From contig CP107246.1 of the NCBI GenBank assembly GCA_030246985.1, forward strand, positions 1,614,282 through 1,678,281: DNA of 64,000 nucleotides, read 5' to 3'. The position numbers were made by a program, and so were the translations under genes. The DNA is from Candidatus Nitricoxidivorans perseverans. Its GTDB lineage: Bacteria; Pseudomonadota; Gammaproteobacteria; Burkholderiales; Rhodocyclaceae. The notes beneath the pieces are model-generated. The model was not told where the DNA came from and did no database searches. It was given only the letters and a program-made list of their open reading frames with translations. Numbering within the stretch: the first letter of the stretch is position 1; the number at the start of each line of letters is the position of its first letter. Below are positions 63,325 through 64,000 of the stretch, piece after piece.

Positions 63325-64000
63325 GGCCGATTCCCTTCTGGTTGCGCTTGATGAAACCGGCCTCGGTGGATTCGAAGAACGTGACGCCGGCGTAATTGGC
63401 CTTCAGGGCGCCCGGCTCCGGGCAGGCGGCGACGCACTTGAGGCACAGCGTGCAGTCGTCCATCATGATGCGCGGGTTCTTCACCTCGTCGGCGATCTCG
63501 CGGATATCCATGTCGCAGACGTTGTAGCAGTCGCCGCAGCGCGTGCATTTGTCGCCGTCCTTCTTCAGGGTCAGCAGCGCCGGCTTTGAGATCAGATACA
63601 GGAAGGCGCTCATCGGGCAGAAGAAGCAGAAGAAGCGCTTCTTGACGAAGCCGCCGACGAAGAACAGGCCGACGACGACGACGCCCAGCGAGGTCAGCAC
63701 CATCTTGGGCGAGGTGGAGAAGTCGACGGTCCAGTGCGTGAAGTTGAGGTCGAACGCCGGAACGATCATGCGCGCCGGGCAGATCATGCAGAAGGGCAGG
63801 CCCATGTCCTTCGAGAACCAGCCCGCGCCGATGCCCAGCGGGATCAGGAACATCAGCGCCAGCAGGACGTACTTGATCTGCGCGAGGACGCGAAACTGGC
63901 CGAGCGTGTAGCGCCCGTAGCGCACCCCCAGCCGGCGGCGCAGCGCGGTCATCCAGTCCTGGATCGTACCCATCGGGCAGATGAGGCCGCACCAGAGCTT
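63305..64000 (-). CDS. NapH-like membrane polyferredoxin (5' end outside window)
   Basis: At least 231 residues of a membrane iron-sulfur protein are visible, with the N-terminus beyond the window. Codons at the edge read KLWCGLICPMG, a CxxxCP motif. Two helices follow (about VLLALMFLIPLGIGAGW and TSLGVVVVGLFFVGGF), then CMICP, CFFCPMSAF, and two ferredoxin motifs, CTRCGDCYNVCDM and CTLCLKCVAACPE. This is the NapH/CcoG-like electron-carrier layout. It would pass quinol-derived electrons or hold clusters for the downstream ATPase-reductase pair. An internal ATG at 63973 is not the true start. Confidence 0.88.
   Translation of the reverse strand, partial: KLWCGLICPMGTIQDWMTALRRRLGVRYGRYTLGQFRVLAQIKYVLLALMFLIPLGIGAGWFSKDMGLPFCMICPARMIVPAFDLNFTHWTVDFSTSPKMVLTSLGVVVVGLFFVGGFVKKRFFCFFCPMSAFLYLISKPALLTLKKDGDKCTRCGDCYNVCDMDIREIADEVKNPRIMMDDCTLCLKCVAACPEPGALKANYAGVTFFESTEAGFIKRNQKGIGLEQPKR

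Overview
The window is high-GC chromosomal DNA from a betaproteobacterium. The housekeeping gene set and its order point that way: def-fmt, metX-metW, smg-dprA, TPR-lolB-ispE-tRNA-Gln-prs-rplY-pth-ychF, and M16-M16-rsmD-coaD-ferredoxin divergent from ftsYEX. An ActR/RegA-type redox regulator, NosL-like copper proteins and a benzoyl-CoA-reductase-like ATP-dependent reductase suggest a facultatively anaerobic, Rhodocyclales-like organism. That placement is inference.

Region 1 (1-4479) is a decayed chromosomal integron with visibly lower GC than the rest. Four attC sites lie on the minus strand, each 3' of a small minus-strand gene: a GrlR-like protein, a YefM-YoeB toxin-antitoxin pair, a DUF1801 protein and a 178-aa unknown. 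A small CxxC protein and a PDZ lipoprotein complete the array, and a truncated ISL3-family element has disrupted one cassette. An attI-like core lies beside a divergent intI gene that is cut off after 69 codons. The intI stop overlaps the GTG start of rsmB.

Region 2 (4476-15632) is a co-directional run: rsmB, DUF4390, ntrY, ntrX, trkA, trkH, hemE, priA. NtrX has a degenerate AAA+ domain. The hemE-priA gap carries a cluster of DnaA-box-like 9-mers. Region 3 (15633-20893, minus) is topB, smg, dprA and a LysM protein. Region 4 (20978-24777, plus) is def-fmt-metX-metW-metallohydrolase. fmt and rsmB, adjacent in many proteobacteria, are separated here.

Region 5 (24791-33368) holds nucleotide-sugar genes (manC-type, galE), AsmA, infA, a cold-shock gene with promoter and terminator, an endonuclease/phosphatase-clsB pair, gluQRS and a thioredoxin. 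Region 6 (33391-40031, minus) runs from the TPR lipoprotein-pathway gene to ychF and includes tRNA-Gln. Region 7 is a dynamin-like GTPase (plus), the coaD/rsmD/M16 operon (minus) and ftsYEX (plus).

Region 8 (48550-54725) has an ActR/RegA-type regulator and two NosL-like genes. Near-identical palindromes lie at matching positions upstream of predicted -10 boxes in front of the regulator and of the NosL pair, so they are candidate operators. A 1325-aa patatin-like protein follows, with a multi-helix membrane insert inside the catalytic domain, and then a Tat-exported PhoX-type protein (54780-56702).

Region 9 (56727-64000, minus) is the most striking. Eight tightly packed or overlapping genes appear to form one operon: a NapH-like polyferredoxin (cut by the window edge), a 2-hydroxyacyl-CoA-dehydratase/double-cubane-type protein, its BadF-type activating ATPase, a DsbD/TauE-like membrane protein, a TonB-dependent receptor, TonB, ExbB and ExbD. 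This links outer-membrane import to an ATP-driven low-potential reductase whose substrate cannot be told from sequence.
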